A stretch of 64,000 nucleotides of DNA. Origin: Marmoricola sp. (GTDB lineage Bacteria; Actinomycetota; Actinomycetes; Propionibacteriales; Nocardioidaceae). Position numbers and translations under genes: made by a program. Of this stretch, positions 8,133 through 16,221 are shown piece after piece. The notes beneath the pieces were generated by a model that searched no databases, was not told the origin of the DNA, and saw nothing but the letters and a program-made list of their open reading frames with translations. Numbering within the stretch: the stretch's first letter is position 1; every line of letters starts with the position of its first letter. The stretch is from positions 1 through 64,000 of the forward strand of contig JAOPXK010000098.1 of NCBI GenBank assembly GCA_025965195.1, given 5' to 3'.

Positions 8133-9347
8133 ATGCAGATGACCGAGGTCTACGACCCGTTTGATCCGGCATTCCAGGCGGACCCCTATCCGGCCTACGC
8201 CTGGCTGCGCGAGCACGACCCGGTCCATCACCACGCCGGTACGTCCATCGCACCTTCCTTCTGGGCACTGACTCGTTTTGACGACGTCTGGGATGCGGTA
8301 CGTCGGCCGGAGGACTTCTCGTCCGCGAGCGGCCTCACCTTCTACCGCGACGAGATCGGCCAACTCGGCCTGGCGCCGACGATCGTGATGCTCGATCCAC
8401 CGATACAGACGCAGCTGCGTGGACTGATCGGCCGTGGCTTCACTCCGAAGCGGATCGCTGCGCTCGAGGGCGATATCCGGCGCTTCGCCCGGGAACGGCT
8501 GGCCGAGGTTGCGGAGAAGGCCGCGGCGGGCGAGATCGTCGACCTGCATCAGGACTACTCGACCACCATTCCGACGTACGTGCTGGCCTCGCTCCTCGGC
8601 GTTCCGGCGGCAGATCGCGCGCGATTCGACCCCTGGGTGTCGACGCTGACCGCCTTGCAGGAGAGCGGCTTCTCGTCCGCGGCGCTTGCGGGAGCGGAGG
8701 CCGTGACCGAGATGTTCGAGTACTTCGCCGCACTGATCCAGGACCGTCGCGAGCACCCGACGGACGACCTCGTCGGAGCGCTGGTCAACGCCGAGGTGGA
8801 CGGCCAGCGGCTCTCCGACTGGGACATCCTCGGATTCTGCTTCGTGATGGTCGCAGGCGGCAACGACACAACCGGATCGCTGATCTCACACAGCGTGATG
8901 CTGCTCGGCGCGGATCCGGATCAGCGCTCGCTGCTCCTCGAGGACCCGTCCCTGATCGGGAACGCGGCCATGGAGTGCCTGCGTCTCGAGTCGTCGGTGC
9001 AGGCGCTCGCCCGGACGACGACTCGCGACGTGACCGTGGCGGGCACGACGATCCCGAAGGGCGAGAAGGTGCTGATGCTCTTCGGATCGGCCAACCGGGA
9101 CGAGAAGGAGTTCGGCGCGACGGCCGACCGGCTCGACGTTCGCCGCTTGATCCCGCGGCAGCTGGGCTTCAGCAGCGGGCCGCATTTCTGCGTCGGCAAC
9201 CACCTCGCCCGGCTGCAGGCGACCGTTGCCCTCCAGGAGCTGCTCGCGGCCCAACCGCAGATCGGCGTCGACCTCACCGCCGCCCAGCGACACCAGTCCG
9301 CCTTCACCCGCGGGTGGATCACTCTCCCGGCAACGGGAGTCCAGTAG
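8133..9347 (+). CDS. Cytochrome P450
   Basis: The 404-residue protein carries the I-helix oxygen-activation motif AGGNDTTGS near residue 240, the K-helix ExxR (ECLRLESS, E and R about residue 278) and the heme ligand loop FSSGPHFCVGNHLAR with the cysteine near residue 351. Length and absence of a membrane anchor are typical of soluble bacterial class I P450s, which need ferredoxin and a reductase; none is encoded nearby. Substrate is not evident. Possible starts are GTG 8130, ATG 8133 and ATG 8139; no strong ribosome site discriminates between them. It ends six bases before the convergent hydratase gene. Confidence 0.92.
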   Translation: MQMTEVYDPFDPAFQADPYPAYAWLREHDPVHHHAGTSIAPSFWALTRFDDVWDAVRRPEDFSSASGLTFYRDEIGQLGLAPTIVMLDPPIQTQLRGLIGRGFTPKRIAALEGDIRRFARERLAEVAEKAAAGEIVDLHQDYSTTIPTYVLASLLGVPAADRARFDPWVSTLTALQESGFSSAALAGAEAVTEMFEYFAALIQDRREHPTDDLVGALVNAEVDGQRLSDWDILGFCFVMVAGGNDTTGSLISHSVMLLGADPDQRSLLLEDPSLIGNAAMECLRLESSVQALARTTTRDVTVAGTTIPKGEKVLMLFGSANRDEKEFGATADRLDVRRLIPRQLGFSSGPHFCVGNHLARLQATVALQELLAAQPQIGVDLTAAQRHQSAFTRGWITLPATGVQ

Positions 9348-9353
9348 GTCGTC

Positions 9354-10097
9354 CTACTTCTTGCTGAGGAAGGCGAGCATCGCCTCGCGGGCCTCATCGG
9401 AACCGAAGAGCCGTGCCGAAAGTGCCGCCATCTCGTCGGCGTTCGCATCGACGTACTCCAGCATCGCCTTGCCCAGCAGGGCCTTGCTCTCTCGAAGTCC
9501 TTGCGCGCTCCCCTTGGCGAGATCCCTGCACACCTCCGCGACCGCTTCGTCGAGCTCGGCGGCCGGCACCGCTCGGGTGACCACGCCCATCGCTTCGGCC
9601 TCTCCCGCAGAGAACGTGCGGCCGGTCAGGAAGGTGTCGTACGCCGCCCGGCTCGTCATCCGCGAGAGCAGTGTCAAGGAGATCACCGCGGGAGTGAGTC
9701 CGAGCCGTACCTCTGTCAGCGCGAACGTCACGTCGTCACCGCAGATGACGATGTCGCTGGCCGCGACGATGCCGAGTCCTCCGGCGCGCACCGGCCCGGC
9801 CAACCGCGTCACCACCGGCTTGGGGTGGGTGATGATCCGGCGCTGCAGCTCGACAAGGGTCTTCGCGCCTTCTTCCATGCCGGTGCTCGAGGCCTCGGAC
9901 AGGTCGGCGCCCGAGCAGAACACCCGATCGGCCGACCGGATCAGCACGACACTGGCAGTCTCGTCCGAACCCGACCGCTCAAGCCGCTCGAACAGCTCCG
10001 TCACCAGCTGCCGCGACAGCGCGTTGCGGTTGGCCGGCGAGTCCAGCGTGATCGTGGCGACCCGATCCGCCACCTCGTAGTGCACCAGCTCGCTCAT
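9354..10097 (-). CDS. Enoyl-CoA hydratase family protein (AtuE/LiuC-like position)
   Basis: This 247-residue crotonase shows DSPANRNALSRQL, FCSGADLSE (oxyanion hole) and GGLGIVAASDIVICGDDVTFALTEVRLGLTP with an acidic residue at the catalytic region. The start at 10097 is favoured over the GTG three bases earlier because AGGAG lies five bases upstream. It is the last gene of the AtuA/carboxylase cluster but is separated from the acyl-CoA dehydrogenase by a 125-base gap holding a repeat element. A role hydrating the carboxylated unsaturated acyl-CoA (3-methylglutaconyl-CoA or isohexenyl analogue) is an inference from position. Confidence 0.83.
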   Translation of the reverse strand: MSELVHYEVADRVATITLDSPANRNALSRQLVTELFERLERSGSDETASVVLIRSADRVFCSGADLSEASSTGMEEGAKTLVELQRRIITHPKPVVTRLAGPVRAGGLGIVAASDIVICGDDVTFALTEVRLGLTPAVISLTLLSRMTSRAAYDTFLTGRTFSAGEAEAMGVVTRAVPAAELDEAVAEVCRDLAKGSAQGLRESKALLGKAMLEYVDANADEMAALSARLFGSDEAREAMLAFLSKK

Positions 10098-10110
10098 CAC
10101 TTCTCCTGAT

Positions 10111-10208
10111 CGTTGAGTTGGGCATCAGTCACCGTTGAGTTGCGCCCTGGTTACCGGCGCCCGCGTAACCGAGGCACAAGTGAACGGTGATTGAGGCACA
10201 ACTCAACA
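10111..10208. repeat. 98-bp inverted repeat element built of 22-nt units (copy B)
   Basis: Two direct 22-base units (10111-10132 and 10133-10154, beginning CGTTGAGTTG) are followed by a 10-base loop (10155-10164) and two units in opposite orientation (10165-10186 and 10187-10208). The whole can fold as a long imperfect stem. The architecture is the same as at 61632-61728. It lies between two minus-strand genes of the same cluster. Confidence 0.8.
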
Positions 10209-10222
10209 TCTACACCAGCTGA

Positions 10223-11389
10223 TCAGTAGGACTTGGGGAGGCCGAGGGAGTGCATGGCGACGAAGTTCAGGATCATCTCGCGGGAGACGGGGGCGATCCG
10301 GCCGATCCGGGCTGCGAGGAGCATGGTGGCCAGGCCGTACTCCTGGGTCATCCCGTTACCGCCGTGACTGTGTACGGCGACATCGGTCGCGTTGCAGGCG
10401 ACCTCGGCCGCGGCGTACTTCGCCATGTTGGCGAACTCCCCCGCACCGAAGTCGTCGCCTGCGTCGTACAGCGCAGCGGCCTTCTGCTGCAGCAGCCGCG
10501 ACTGCTCGAGCTCGATCTTGATCTTGGCGAGGGGGTGCGCGATGCCCTGGTGCGCTCCGATCGGCTGGCCCCAGACATCACGCGTCTTCACGTAGTCGAC
10601 AGCCTTGTCGAGCGCATAACGCGCGATGCCGTTGGAGAACGCCGCGCCCATGATCCGCTCGGGGTTGAGGCCGGCGAAGAGCTGCATGATGCCCGCGTCC
10701 TCGGTGCCGACCAGCGCATCGGCCGGCAGCCGAACCTTGTCGATGAACAGCGTGAACTGCTTCTCGGGCGCGACGAACCCCATCGGGATCGGCTGTGCCT
10801 CGAAGCCCTTGGCGTCGGTGGGTACGACGAACAGGCACGGCTTGAGCTTGCCGGTCTTGGCATCGGCGGTGCGCGACACGATGAGTACGGCGTCCGCCTC
10901 ATCGACTCCGGAGATGAAGGTCTTGGCACCGTTGAGGACCCACTCGTCGCCGTCCCGCGTAGCGGTGGTGGTGATCTTGTGGGAGTTTGAGCCGGCATCC
11001 GGCTCCGTTATCCCGAACGCCATCGTGAACGAGCCGTCCGCGATGCCGGGTAGCCAGCGCTTCTTCTGTTCGTCGGTTCCGAAGCGCGCGATCACCGTTC
11101 CGCAGATCGCAGGCGAGACCACCATCAACAGGAGCGGCGCACCCGCCGCGGCCGCCTCCTCGAGCACGGCGGCGAGATCGGCGATACCGCCTCCGCCACC
11201 ACCGAACTCCTCGGGGATGGAGACGCCGAGGTAGCCGTTCTTGCCCATGTCCTGCCACAGCTCGGTGGTCTTGCCACCCTCGCGGGACTTCTTCTCGATG
11301 TACTCGCGGCCATAGCTGCCGGCGAGCTTCGCAACGGCCTGGCGGAGCGCGATCCGCTCCTCCGGCTCGCTGAATGCTGTGATCGTCAT
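10223..11389 (-). CDS. Acyl-CoA dehydrogenase
   Basis: The 388-residue flavoprotein has the ACAD N-terminal helical domain, the FAD-binding signature FGITEPDAGSNSHKITTTATRDGDEWVLNGAKTFISG near residues 125-165 and the C-terminal VHSHGGNGMTQEYG motif near residue 345. The end (LLAARIGRIAPVSREMI) lacks the common YEGTSEIQ string, so the catalytic base may sit elsewhere, as in isovaleryl-CoA-type enzymes. Its start codon overlaps the stop of the biotin carboxylase gene (ATGA), which ties it to the carboxylase operon. Substrate probably a branched acyl-CoA (inferred). Confidence 0.87.
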   Translation of the reverse strand: MTITAFSEPEERIALRQAVAKLAGSYGREYIEKKSREGGKTTELWQDMGKNGYLGVSIPEEFGGGGGGIADLAAVLEEAAAAGAPLLLMVVSPAICGTVIARFGTDEQKKRWLPGIADGSFTMAFGITEPDAGSNSHKITTTATRDGDEWVLNGAKTFISGVDEADAVLIVSRTADAKTGKLKPCLFVVPTDAKGFEAQPIPMGFVAPEKQFTLFIDKVRLPADALVGTEDAGIMQLFAGLNPERIMGAAFSNGIARYALDKAVDYVKTRDVWGQPIGAHQGIAHPLAKIKIELEQSRLLQQKAAALYDAGDDFGAGEFANMAKYAAAEVACNATDVAVHSHGGNGMTQEYGLATMLLAARIGRIAPVSREMILNFVAMHSLGLPKSY

Positions 11390-13449
11390 GCGCCTGCTCC
11401 CTCTTCACTTTCGGTTGAGCCGATGTCGGTGGTTGAGCCTGTCGAAATCTCGGCCGAGACCACGGCCAGGACTTCGCCTGCGGAGACCTGCTGACCGACC
11501 TTCACGTCGATCTCGGTCACCACTCCGTCTCCCGGAGCGGTGACCTTGTGCTGCATCTTCATCGCCTCGAGCACGAGGATCGTCTGGCCGGCTGTGACGG
11601 CATCGCCCGCCGCCACGTTGACCGAGATGACGCTGCCCGGCATCGGTGCGAGCAACGAACCTTCGCTCACCTGGTCGGCCGGGTCGACGAACCGCGGCAG
11701 CTTCCGCAGTGCGACATGGCCGAGCGATGACTCGACATCGACCTGGCTGCCACCGACATGTACGTCGAAGCGCCGCGACAGTCCTCCCTGAAGGAGGACA
11801 ACAAGGCTCGGGCCTGCCGAAACCACAGTCACATCATCGAGATCCGCCGACGTGAACTCGCGACCGCCGTACCAGCGGACCTCGAGCGTGGTCGTCGGGC
11901 CTGTCTCGACCGCGAACGTGGTGAGCTGCGGCTGTGAGACCACATTTCGCCATCCAGCCGGGATTCGACTGTGCAGCGGGGAGTCCCGTTTCGCCTGCTC
12001 TGCAAGGGCAATCGCGGCCACGAATGCACTGACGGCGACCGCATCCGGCCCGCACGGGGACCGGGTCAGAGGCGTGAGGTCCGTGGAGTCGAGGTACGTC
12101 GTATGCATGTCGCCGGCGATGACCAGCGGGTCACGCAACAGGTTGACGAGCAGGTCACGGTTCGTCCGCAGCCCGTGGATCTCGGCCTTCGCGAGGGCGC
12201 CGGCCAGCTGGCGCAGCGCATGCTCGCGAGTCGGCGCCCAGACGATCACCTTCGCGATCATCGCGTCGTAGAACGTGCCGATCTCATTGCCTGCGCCGAC
12301 TCCGGAGTCGATCCGGAGCCCATAGGACGCAGGGTTCTCGAACTCCGCCATCACTCCCGGGACCTCGAAGCGGGTCAGTGTTCCGCTCTGTGGCTGCCAG
12401 TCCGCCGACGGGTCCTCGGCGTACAACCTGACCTCGATCGAGTGCCCGGTCGGGTCGAGTGCTGAAGTGGCTGCCCCGGCGACCACCTGAGCACACGACT
12501 GTCCTTCGGCGACGGCGATCTGCAGGGCGACCAGGTCGACTCCGAAGACACATTCGGTGACCGGATGCTCGACCTGGAGCCGGGTGTTCATCTCGAGGAA
12601 GAAGAAGCGGTCAAACTCTCCGGTGGTCGAGCTTCTCGAGACCAGGAACTCGACGGTCCCCGCGCCCACGTAGGAGATCGCCTCGCCGGCCTTGCGGGCG
12701 GCGTCGTGCAGCGCGGCGCGGATCTCGTCGGAGAGCCCGGGGGCCGGCGTCTCCTCGACGACCTTCTGGTGCCGCCGCTGCAGGGAACAGTCGCGCTCGC
12801 CGAAGACGACCACGTTCCCGTGGGTGTCGCCCACGATCTGCACCTCGACGTGGCGGCCCTGTTCGACGTACGGCTCGCAGAAGACCGTCGGGTCTCCGAA
12901 CGCGGACGCCGCCTCACTCGACGCCAGCTCCACGTTGGCGGCCACCTCGTCGAGCGAACGTACGACGCGCATCCCTCGGCCACCTCCGCCCGAGGAGGCC
13001 TTGACCAGCAAGGGCAGATCGGCTTCGGTCACGGTGTCAGGGGACAGCTCCCTCAGGACCGGCACCCCGGCCCGGTCCATCAGCTCCTTGGCCTCGACCT
13101 TGGTCGCCATCGCGATCATCGACGAAGGGGTCGGCCCGACCCAGACCAGGCCAGCATCGATCACAGCCTGCGCAAACTCTGCGTTCTCGGAGAGGAAGCC
13201 ATAGCCGGGATGGATCGCGTCGGCACCAGTGCTCCGGGCGGCGGCAATGACGAGGTCACCGCGGAGGTAGGTCTCGGCTGGGGTGTTGCCCGGCAGCCGT
13301 ACGGCGACATCGGCATCGGCGACGAAGGGCATCCCGGCGTCGGCATCCGAGTGGACGGCGACGGTGTCGATGCCGAGGTCACGGCAGGTCCTGAAGACGC
13401 GGCGGGCGATCTCGCCACGGTTCGCTACGAGGAGTTTCTTCACAGTCAT
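11386..13449 (-). CDS. Acyl-CoA carboxylase alpha subunit (biotin carboxylase + BCCP)
   Basis: This 687-residue protein contains the biotin carboxylase domains at residues 1-450 (KLLVANRGEIARRVFRTCRDLG; ATP-grasp loop KASSGGGGRGMRVV; LEMNTRLQVEHPVTE active-site segment) and a C-terminal biotinyl domain with the biotinylation motif LEAMKMQH near residue 635. Together with the beta subunit encoded next it carboxylates an acyl-CoA; MccA and AtuF have this layout. Genomic context with AtuA points to a methylcrotonyl-CoA or geranyl-CoA type substrate, though propionyl/acetyl-CoA cannot be excluded. The last 20 residues (ending ESEEGAGA) extend beyond the biotinyl domain and are partly encoded by a repeat at 11428-11447. 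Confidence 0.9.
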   Translation of the reverse strand: MTVKKLLVANRGEIARRVFRTCRDLGIDTVAVHSDADAGMPFVADADVAVRLPGNTPAETYLRGDLVIAAARSTGADAIHPGYGFLSENAEFAQAVIDAGLVWVGPTPSSMIAMATKVEAKELMDRAGVPVLRELSPDTVTEADLPLLVKASSGGGGRGMRVVRSLDEVAANVELASSEAASAFGDPTVFCEPYVEQGRHVEVQIVGDTHGNVVVFGERDCSLQRRHQKVVEETPAPGLSDEIRAALHDAARKAGEAISYVGAGTVEFLVSRSSTTGEFDRFFFLEMNTRLQVEHPVTECVFGVDLVALQIAVAEGQSCAQVVAGAATSALDPTGHSIEVRLYAEDPSADWQPQSGTLTRFEVPGVMAEFENPASYGLRIDSGVGAGNEIGTFYDAMIAKVIVWAPTREHALRQLAGALAKAEIHGLRTNRDLLVNLLRDPLVIAGDMHTTYLDSTDLTPLTRSPCGPDAVAVSAFVAAIALAEQAKRDSPLHSRIPAGWRNVVSQPQLTTFAVETGPTTTLEVRWYGGREFTSADLDDVTVVSAGPSLVVLLQGGLSRRFDVHVGGSQVDVESSLGHVALRKLPRFVDPADQVSEGSLLAPMPGSVISVNVAAGDAVTAGQTILVLEAMKMQHKVTAPGDGVVTEIDVKVGQQVSAGEVLAVVSAEISTGSTTDIGSTESEEGAGA
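11428..11447 (+). repeat. GGTTGAGCCTGTCGAAA-type repeat inside coding sequence
   Basis: GGTGGTTGAGCCTGTCGAAA lies inside the 3' end of the carboxylase alpha gene, reading as ISTGSTT on the minus strand. As far as I recall, sequences of this form (TTTCGACAGGCTCAACCACC) are dispersed intergenic repeats in Nocardioides and related actinobacteria; I cannot verify copy number here. A second partial copy (TTTCGGTTGAGCC) sits at 11409-11421. Confidence 0.5.
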
Positions 13450-13453
13450 CCGG

Positions 13454-15088
13454 TCACATCCTGAAGACGCCGAAGCGGTCGGTGCCCTCGATGGGCAGGT
13501 TGTCGATCACGGACAGGCAGATGCCCAGGATGGTGCGGGTGTCACGCGGGTCGATGACGCCGTCGTCGTAGACCATCCCGCTGAGGAAGAACGGCAGCGA
13601 CTGCTCCTCGACGGACTGCTCGATGAACGCACGCATGCCGGCGTCGGCCTCGTCGTCGTAGGCGATGCCCTTTGCCTCCGAGGCTGCCCTCGCCACGATC
13701 GACAGCACACCGGCAAGCTGGGCCGGGCCCATCACCGCCGACTTCGCGGACGGCCAGGTGAAGAGGAACCGCGGGTCGTAGGCGCGGCCGTTCATCCCGT
13801 AGTTGCCGGCGCCGTACGACGCACCCATGATCACCGTCAGGTGCGGCACCGTGCTGTTGCTGACCGCGTTGATCATCTGTGCGCCGTGCTTGATGATGCC
13901 GCCCTGCTCGTACTCCTTGCCGACCATGTAGCCGGTGGTGTTGTGCAGGAACAGCAGGGGTACGTCGATCTGGTTGGCCAGCTGGATGAACTGAGTCCCC
14001 TTCTGGGCCTCCTCGGAGAACAACACACCCTGCGCATTGGCGAGGATGCCGATCTGCCGACCGTGCAGCCGCGCCCAACCGGTGACGAGCGACGACCCGT
14101 AGAGAGGCTTGAACTCGTCGAAGGCCGCCTCGTTGCCCGGGCCGACTCCGTCACACAGGCGCAGGATCACCTCGCGCGGGTCGAACGGCTCCTTGAGATC
14201 GGTCGGGATGATGTCCAGCAGATCCTCGGCGTCAAGATCGGGCGCTGCGAAGTCGAGCGGCCGGTCGATCGAGCCCGGTCGAGGTCCGGCCTTGCGCCAG
14301 TTCAGCCGAGCGACGATGCGGCGACCGATCCGGATCGCGTCCAGCTCGTCGACAGCGAGGTAGTCCGAGAGCCCCGACGTGCGCGAGTGCATCTCCGCAC
14401 CGCCGAGCGACTCGTCGTCGGACTCCTCACCGGTCGCCATCTTCACGAGCGGCGGACCACCGAGGAAGACCTTGGCACCCTTCTTCACCATCACCACGTA
14501 GTCGCTCATCCCGGGGATGTAGGCACCACCCGCGGTCGAGTTGCCGAAGACCAGCGCGATCGTCGGCACCTTCCTGGCCGACGACCGGGTGATGTCCCGG
14601 AAGAGACGCCCTCCGGGGATGAAGATCTCCTTCTGCGTCGGCAGATCGGCGCCACCCGACTCGACCAGGTTCACCGTCGGGAGGTTGTTCTCGGCGGCAA
14701 TCTGCGAGGCGCGGAAGGCCTTCTTCAAGGTCCAGGGGTTGCTCGCTCCGCCCTTCACCGTCGGGTCGCTCGCGACGATCATGCACTCGACGCCCTCGAC
14801 GATCCCGATCCCGGTGATCATGCTCGCGCCGACGGCGAAGTCGCTGCCCCAGCCGGCAAGGGGCATCAGCTCGAGGAACGCCGAGCCCTCGTCGATCAGC
14901 AGCTCGATCCGTTCGCGGGCAAGCAGCTTGCCGCGCTGGTGATGCCGGTCGACGTTGCGTTCGCCGCCACCGGCAACAGCCTTGGCCTGCTCGGTCGCGA
15001 GGTCAGCAAGCTTCGAGAGCATGACTTCGCGACGGGTCGGCGCGGACTCTGCGTGAACTTCTGCCGGGTCGGCGATCGTGTGGGTCAT
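13454..15088 (-). CDS. Acyl-CoA carboxylase beta subunit (carboxyltransferase)
   Basis: The 544-residue product matches carboxyltransferase subunits of methylcrotonyl/geranyl-CoA carboxylases. It shows ERNVDRHHQRGKLLARERIELLID near the start, NLVESGGADLP near residue 140, GNSTAGGAYIPGMSDYVVMVKKGAKVFLGGPPLVKMATGEE (acyl-CoA binding loop) and GASYGAGNYGMNGRAYDPRFLFTWPSAKSAVMG in the C-terminal half. Length and the HSRTSGLSDYLA segment are typical for MccB/LiuB/AtuC. It overlaps the upstream dehydrogenase by four bases and precedes the alpha subunit by four bases, so the two subunits are translationally linked. ATG 15088 is the only start agreeing with family length. Confidence 0.9.
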   Translation of the reverse strand: MTHTIADPAEVHAESAPTRREVMLSKLADLATEQAKAVAGGGERNVDRHHQRGKLLARERIELLIDEGSAFLELMPLAGWGSDFAVGASMITGIGIVEGVECMIVASDPTVKGGASNPWTLKKAFRASQIAAENNLPTVNLVESGGADLPTQKEIFIPGGRLFRDITRSSARKVPTIALVFGNSTAGGAYIPGMSDYVVMVKKGAKVFLGGPPLVKMATGEESDDESLGGAEMHSRTSGLSDYLAVDELDAIRIGRRIVARLNWRKAGPRPGSIDRPLDFAAPDLDAEDLLDIIPTDLKEPFDPREVILRLCDGVGPGNEAAFDEFKPLYGSSLVTGWARLHGRQIGILANAQGVLFSEEAQKGTQFIQLANQIDVPLLFLHNTTGYMVGKEYEQGGIIKHGAQMINAVSNSTVPHLTVIMGASYGAGNYGMNGRAYDPRFLFTWPSAKSAVMGPAQLAGVLSIVARAASEAKGIAYDDEADAGMRAFIEQSVEEQSLPFFLSGMVYDDGVIDPRDTRTILGICLSVIDNLPIEGTDRFGVFRM

Positions 15089-16221
15089 GTGGTGTATCCC
15101 AACAGTCGTGCGGACAGGTCGTTGAGCACTTCGGTCGCGCCTCCTCCGATGCCGAGGATCCGCTGGTCGCGGAAGTGCCGCTCGACCTCGGTCCCGTGCA
15201 TGTAGCCGGTGCCGCCATGGATCTGCACGGCCTGGTCGACGACGAAGGCACTTGCCTCGACCGCCGTACTCTTCGCGAGGCAGGCCTCGGCGATCACACT
15301 CTCGCCGGCGTCGTGGCGAGCCGCGATCGCGCGGGTGTAGGTGCGGGCGACATCCACCATCCTGTGCATCTCGACGAGCTTGTGCTGCACCACCTGCCTT
15401 GCCAGCAAGGGCTTCCCGAACGTCTCTCGCTGCGCGGCGAACTCCCTGGTGAGCGCGAGGCACCGGGCGGCGATCCCATAGGCGTGGATGGCAAGACCGA
15501 TCCGCTCGACCACGAACTGCTCCGCGATCTGGATGAAGCCCGAGTTCTCCACACCCACGAGATTGCCCACCGGCACACGTACGTCGGTGAAGGCGAGCTC
15601 GGCCGTGTCGGAGCAGTGCCAGCCCATCTTCCTCAGCGACCTGGTGACCTCGAAGCCGGGCGTGCCCTTGTCGATCACCAGCAGGCTGATGCCCTTGTGC
15701 CCTGGACCGCCCGTGCGGACAGCCGTCGTCACGAAGTCGGCGCGCACGCCACTCGTTATGAACGTCTTGGCACCGTTGACGACGTAGGTGTCACCGTCGC
15801 GTTCGGCCTTCGTGATGATCCCGGCGACGTCAGAGCCACCGCTGGGCTCGGTGACCGCAAGCGATCCGATCTTCTCCCCGGCGAGGGTCGGGCGAATGTA
15901 GGCATCGACCAGGTCAGCTGACCCGTGAGCGGCGATGTGCGGCAGCGCGATGCCATGCGTGAAGAGCGCTGCCATCAGCCCGGACGACGCCCCGGCCTCG
16001 AAGAACGCCTCCTGCATCGCCATCGAGTCGGTCAGCGAGCCGCCCTGCCCGCCGACCTCTTCGGGGAAGGCGAGACCGAGGAGCCCGACCTTCGCGGCAG
16101 CGACATGCAGCGACCGCGGCGTCTGCTCCGCGTCCTCCCATTCCTGCAGGTGCGGCGCGACCTCCCGCTCGACGAACCGCCGGGTCGTCTCCTGCAGGGC
16201 GAGCTGTTCCTCGTTCCACAT
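15085..16221 (-). CDS. Acyl-CoA dehydrogenase
   Basis: This 378-residue ACAD begins MWNEEQLALQETTRRFVEREV. It carries VTEPSGGSDVAGIITKAERDGDTYVVNGAKTFITSG (FAD signature) near residue 125 and QIHGGTGYMHGTEVERHFRDQRILGIGGGATEV at the end. A GGGATEV string replaces the YEGT string of medium-chain enzymes, as in several branched-chain ACADs. The gene overlaps both neighbours (TGATG with atuA-like gene, ATGA with the carboxyltransferase), a strong sign of one mRNA. In Atu/Liu pathways the equivalent enzyme makes the alpha,beta-unsaturated acyl-CoA that is then carboxylated. Confidence 0.88.
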   Translation of the reverse strand: MWNEEQLALQETTRRFVEREVAPHLQEWEDAEQTPRSLHVAAAKVGLLGLAFPEEVGGQGGSLTDSMAMQEAFFEAGASSGLMAALFTHGIALPHIAAHGSADLVDAYIRPTLAGEKIGSLAVTEPSGGSDVAGIITKAERDGDTYVVNGAKTFITSGVRADFVTTAVRTGGPGHKGISLLVIDKGTPGFEVTRSLRKMGWHCSDTAELAFTDVRVPVGNLVGVENSGFIQIAEQFVVERIGLAIHAYGIAARCLALTREFAAQRETFGKPLLARQVVQHKLVEMHRMVDVARTYTRAIAARHDAGESVIAEACLAKSTAVEASAFVVDQAVQIHGGTGYMHGTEVERHFRDQRILGIGGGATEVLNDLSARLLGYTT

